A DNA stretch of 31,827 nt from a virus, in IMG/VR virus record IMGVR_UViG_3300009603_000035, positions 1 to 31,827 of that record; one strand, 5' to 3'. Positions 30,211-31,827 of the stretch are shown here, piece after piece; positions within the stretch are counted from its first letter, which is position 1, and every line of letters starts with the position of its first letter. Position numbers and translations under genes: made by a program. The notes under the pieces are model-generated. The model ran no database searches and was not told the origin of the DNA. It was given only the letters and a program-made list of their open reading frames with translations.

Positions 30211-30549
30211 ATGTCATTTAAAATAGTAGATAGGACAGGGTTTGAAATTAAATTAGATAATGGCTGGACAATTGCAGCTAGGTTTGGCTCCACCGCTTAC
30301 TGTAGTAACAACACATCTTTGAGTGGTGGGAAGGAGCAACTCGAAGTTAATCTTCAGGGGGAGTCTTGGGAAGGGGCTAATGTGGAAGTACGGGCATTTA
30401 CCAATAACAAGGAATATATATTTCAACAAACCGGGAAGCCTTACAAAGGTTGGGTAGGGGTAGAGGAGTTTATATCCTTTGTTACTATGGTAAGTCACTG
30501 GCCGGACAGTAAATATAACTGGCCTAGCTCCGTTGCCCCTTGTTCTTAG
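30211..30549 (+). CDS. hypothetical beta-rich protein
   Basis: A 112-residue protein starting just after the previous stop. It has a strand-rich N-terminus (FKIVDRTGFEIKLDNGWTIA, ARFGSTAYCS), the segment SWEGANVEVRAF (GGAAGGGG at 30369), and a C-terminal WVGVEEFISFVTMVSHWPD helix. Its TAG stop is the start of TAGGAAGGGGAAGGGG, which serves as the ribosome site of the next gene. Unrecognised. Confidence 0.6.
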   Translation: MSFKIVDRTGFEIKLDNGWTIAARFGSTAYCSNNTSLSGGKEQLEVNLQGESWEGANVEVRAFTNNKEYIFQQTGKPYKGWVGVEEFISFVTMVSHWPDSKYNWPSSVAPCS

Positions 30550-30564
30550 GAAGGGGAAGGGGTA

Positions 30565-31065
30565 ATGAATACTCAAACTGATAACCATACTAAATTCCTA
30601 TCTCATTTAGATTCAAGCATAGATACTATGTTTATAGCTGCCCGACTTTTATATAACAACGGTTATTCAGTTAAGATAAATCAGATGACCAGGGCACAAA
30701 AGCATAATGATTGGAAGAGGCACGCAGATGCTGGGGATCTAACAATCTTGATACATGAGGAAGGGGAGCTACCAACGGAAGAGAGGATTGAGGTAAAGGG
30801 GTTATCTATAGACTTCACAAATGAAAACGACTGGAAGTATAAAGATTTTATAGTATGCGCTACCCATTCATATGACAGGGCAACATTAAAGCCTTACGCT
30901 TATATGATCTTTAACAGAAACAAAACTCACTGTGCCATAGTCTATGGAAGGGACAAAGATAAATGGACTATTGGGAAGAGGGTCGATACCAGGTACAAAG
31001 GGATAGAGCAGCAGTTTTACTTTAGCCCTTTTGAATATGTGAGGTGGAAGGAAGTAAGCATCTAG
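30565..31065 (+). CDS. PD-(D/E)XK-like nuclease
   Basis: A 166-residue protein. HADAGDLTILI (D58) followed by RIEVKGLSIDF (E76-x-K78) and YKDFIVCATH gives the D...ExK pattern of restriction-endonuclease-like folds. An N-terminal helix (SSIDTMFIAARLLYNNGYSV) precedes the core. A DNA-targeting nuclease is likely; the substrate is unknown. Its start follows a doubled GGAAGGGG, one octamer lies inside (30759, EEGE), and its TAG stop runs directly into the octamer array. Distinct from the nucleases at 2.8-3.8 kb. Confidence 0.6.
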   Translation: MNTQTDNHTKFLSHLDSSIDTMFIAARLLYNNGYSVKINQMTRAQKHNDWKRHADAGDLTILIHEEGELPTEERIEVKGLSIDFTNENDWKYKDFIVCATHSYDRATLKPYAYMIFNRNKTHCAIVYGRDKDKWTIGKRVDTRYKGIEQQFYFSPFEYVRWKEVSI

Positions 31066-31271
31066 GAAGGGGAAGGGGTCTGGGAAGGGGACTTAGGAAG
31101 GGGACTTAGGAAGGGGACTTAGGAAGGGGCGGTTCATAACCAGGAAGGGGCAGATTTATAAACATTGGGAAGGGGATCGTATTGATTCTGGGAAGGGGCA
31201 ATATATGAAACCTGGGAAGGGGCAATTTTAGGAACTTGGGAAGGGTCAAAAATCGAGTTATTGGGAAGGGG
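31065..31271 (+). repeat. GGAAGGGG octamer array
   Basis: Eleven exact GGAAGGGG copies in 207 bases, starting at 31065, 31071, 31083, 31096, 31109, 31122, 31143, 31168, 31191, 31215 and 31264, plus a variant ending in T at 31239. From 31083 the unit GGAAGGGGACTTA repeats three times at 13 bases; from 31122 onward copies are 21-25 bases apart with unrelated AT-rich spacers, usually as TGGGAAGGGGC. All on one strand. The spacers are not conserved and repeats are too short for CRISPR. Possible iteron, Chi-like or protein-binding array. Confidence 0.95.
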
Positions 31272-31284
31272 CAATTTTCCGGAT

Positions 31285-31614
31285 TTTTTAGCCTAACAAA
31301 TATAAGACAAGTTTAAGACAAGTTTAAGACATATGTTAATCACATTTTTAAACAAGTATAAAATTTTTCTCAAACAAAGATTAATTATTTCCCGACTAAA
31401 TAAAATATTTGTTTAAACTTTTGAGTAACAAAAAATCTAATAACAGTTTCAAAAAAATCTAATACATGTATAATTTTTTAATTGGTATGGATTACAAAAA
31501 TATTAACCAGGGATTTACCGCATTATACAGGCGTTAACATACTGATCTAGTTATTTTTAATTACCTGGATAACATAGGATTTATTTTTACTAGTATAAAA
31601 ATAGATTAAAACAC
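31285..31614. other. AT-rich non-coding region with direct repeats, possible origin
   Basis: About 330 bases without a supported gene on either strand. It holds tandem AAGACAAGTTT (31304-31314, 31315-31325, with a partial third AAGACA), a pair of AAAAAATCTAATA (31430-31442 and 31452-31464, 22 bases apart), and several TATAAT/TATAAA-like strings. With the G-rich octamer array on its left and a strong promoter on its right it resembles a replication-origin or early regulatory region. No hairpin terminator is seen. Confidence 0.45.
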
Positions 31615-31644
31615 TTGACATTAAGTTAATCTAGGCCTTAAAAT
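31615..31644 (+). promoter_or_regulatory. strong TTGACA/TAAAAT promoter
   Basis: TTGACA (31615-31620) and TAAAAT (31639-31644) are 18 bases apart; the same -10 and spacing as the promoter at 22,591. The predicted start (about 31651) is followed by AGAGGT and the ATG at 31666. It probably drives rightward transcription leaving the AT-rich region. Confidence 0.7.
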
Positions 31645-31665
31645 TCGGTATAGAGGTAAAAAACT

Positions 31666-31815
31666 ATGAATACATTAGCAATACACTGGCCTACTAGTAA
31701 CAAGCGAGATCCACACGAACCGCGTTTAGTCACACATTTAATCACAGATTCAAAACTTGATACGACAGATATAATCCATCAAAAATACTACGCTAAAAAA
31801 CGCATCAAGGTTTAA
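31666..31815 (+). CDS. hypothetical small protein behind strong promoter
   Basis: A 49-residue basic protein (MNTLAIHWPTSNKRDPHEPR ... YYAKKRIKV) with AGAGGT eight bases before ATG. It begins the transcription unit after the non-coding region. No recognisable family. Small basic products in first position of early phage operons often act on host machinery, which is only a contextual guess. Confidence 0.6.
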   Translation: MNTLAIHWPTSNKRDPHEPRLVTHLITDSKLDTTDIIHQKYYAKKRIKV

Positions 31816-31818
31816 ATT

Positions 31819-31827
31819 ATGATAATC
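31819..31827 (+). CDS. start of next gene, cut by window edge
   Basis: ATG ATA ATC begins three bases after the preceding stop and runs off the window. Nothing about the product can be said. There is no strong ribosome site, so it may be coupled to the preceding gene. Confidence 0.3.

Noticed and set aside
1807-30588. Opposite-strand open reading frames, for example 6171-6563, 12050-12445 and 15530-15865
   Set aside because: All lie inside well-supported + strand genes, show low-complexity shadow sequence (Ser/Phe/Leu-rich) and lack their own promoters or motifs.
31065-31271. CRISPR array
   Set aside because: The repeat is only 8-10 bases, spacing runs from 6 to 25 bases, and no cas genes other than a lone Cas4/RecB-like nuclease in a recombination operon are present.
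25859-31271. GGAAGGGG as a CsrA sponge
   Set aside because: CsrA sites prefer an A before GGA and display in hairpin loops; most array copies are preceded by T-G or G and no hairpins present them. Kept only as a generic RNA-binding possibility.
31065-31271. Intramolecular G-quadruplex array
   Set aside because: The G runs are mostly 13-25 bases apart, giving loops longer than typical stable quadruplexes. The closest set (31065-31129) might form one, but the conserved AA spacer and octamer fit a sequence-specific site better.
1-31827. Stop-codon reassignment
   Set aside because: TAA, TAG and TGA all end recognisable genes at expected lengths with overlapping downstream starts.
1-31827. tRNA genes and integrase
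   Set aside because: No cloverleaf-like segment or tyrosine/serine integrase motifs were seen on manual reading; a dedicated tRNA scan would settle the first point.

Overview
The window is a 31.8 kb piece of an AT-rich tailed double-stranded DNA phage genome (Caudoviricetes, HK97-type head). The evidence is a family A DNA polymerase, RecA-like recombinase, RuvC-like resolvase, small and large terminase, portal, scaffold, HK97-fold capsid and prohead protease. Every supported gene lies on the + strand, tightly packed with ATGA or TAATG overlaps, Shine-Dalgarno sites and ordinary TAA/TAG/TGA stops. These features, and promoter-like TTGACA and TATAAT boxes, point to a bacterial host. The host cannot be named from the sequence. 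I see no integrase, tRNA or CRISPR array.

Layout. 1-5.2 kb is replication and recombination: the 3' part of a family A polymerase, a DUF1599/Nmad1-like protein, a RecA-like ATPase, a DUF559/Vsr-like nuclease, a RecB/Cas4-like nuclease and a RuvC-like resolvase. 5.2-7.4 kb holds the terminase genes; the large subunit has a four-cysteine C-terminal tail. 7.4-9.6 kb holds a class II (B12-dependent) ribonucleotide reductase and a glutaredoxin, placed between terminase and portal. 9.6-20.9 kb is head assembly: portal, HTH-metallophosphoesterase, gp10-like protein, acidic scaffold, capsid, two Gly/Ser/Thr-rich structural proteins, and a prohead protease downstream of the capsid with an internal in-frame start that could make a separate C-terminal product. 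20.9-24.4 kb holds small membrane, coiled-coil and Cys-rich proteins, including a metallothionein-like protein with seven CxC motifs and a tandem pair of membrane-anchored coiled-coil paralogs. 24.4-31.1 kb is an accessory/early-type region: ParB-like protein, many small zinc-ribbon proteins, an RHH-type protein, an FmdB-like protein, a DNA methyltransferase and a PD-(D/E)XK nuclease. No tail, baseplate or lysis enzyme gene was recognised.

The most unusual signal is the octamer GGAAGGGG. I counted 23 exact copies, all on the + strand. I saw none in the first 25.8 kb; they increase through 25.9-30.8 kb, where they fall in all three codon frames, and end in a dense array at 31,065-31,271 next to an AT-rich non-coding stretch and a strong promoter. 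It looks like a DNA- or RNA-level signal: an origin-type iteron array, a Chi-like polar octamer, or a protein-binding or ribosome-binding sponge.

Two promoter classes can be proposed. An AGTATAATA motif precedes the glutaredoxin, gp10-like, scaffold/capsid and small zinc-protein genes, in two cases so close to ATG that the mRNA would be leaderless. TTGACA-type promoters precede the accessory/early-type genes at 22.6, 24.4, possibly 29.7, and 31.6 kb, two of them associated with perfect palindromes.
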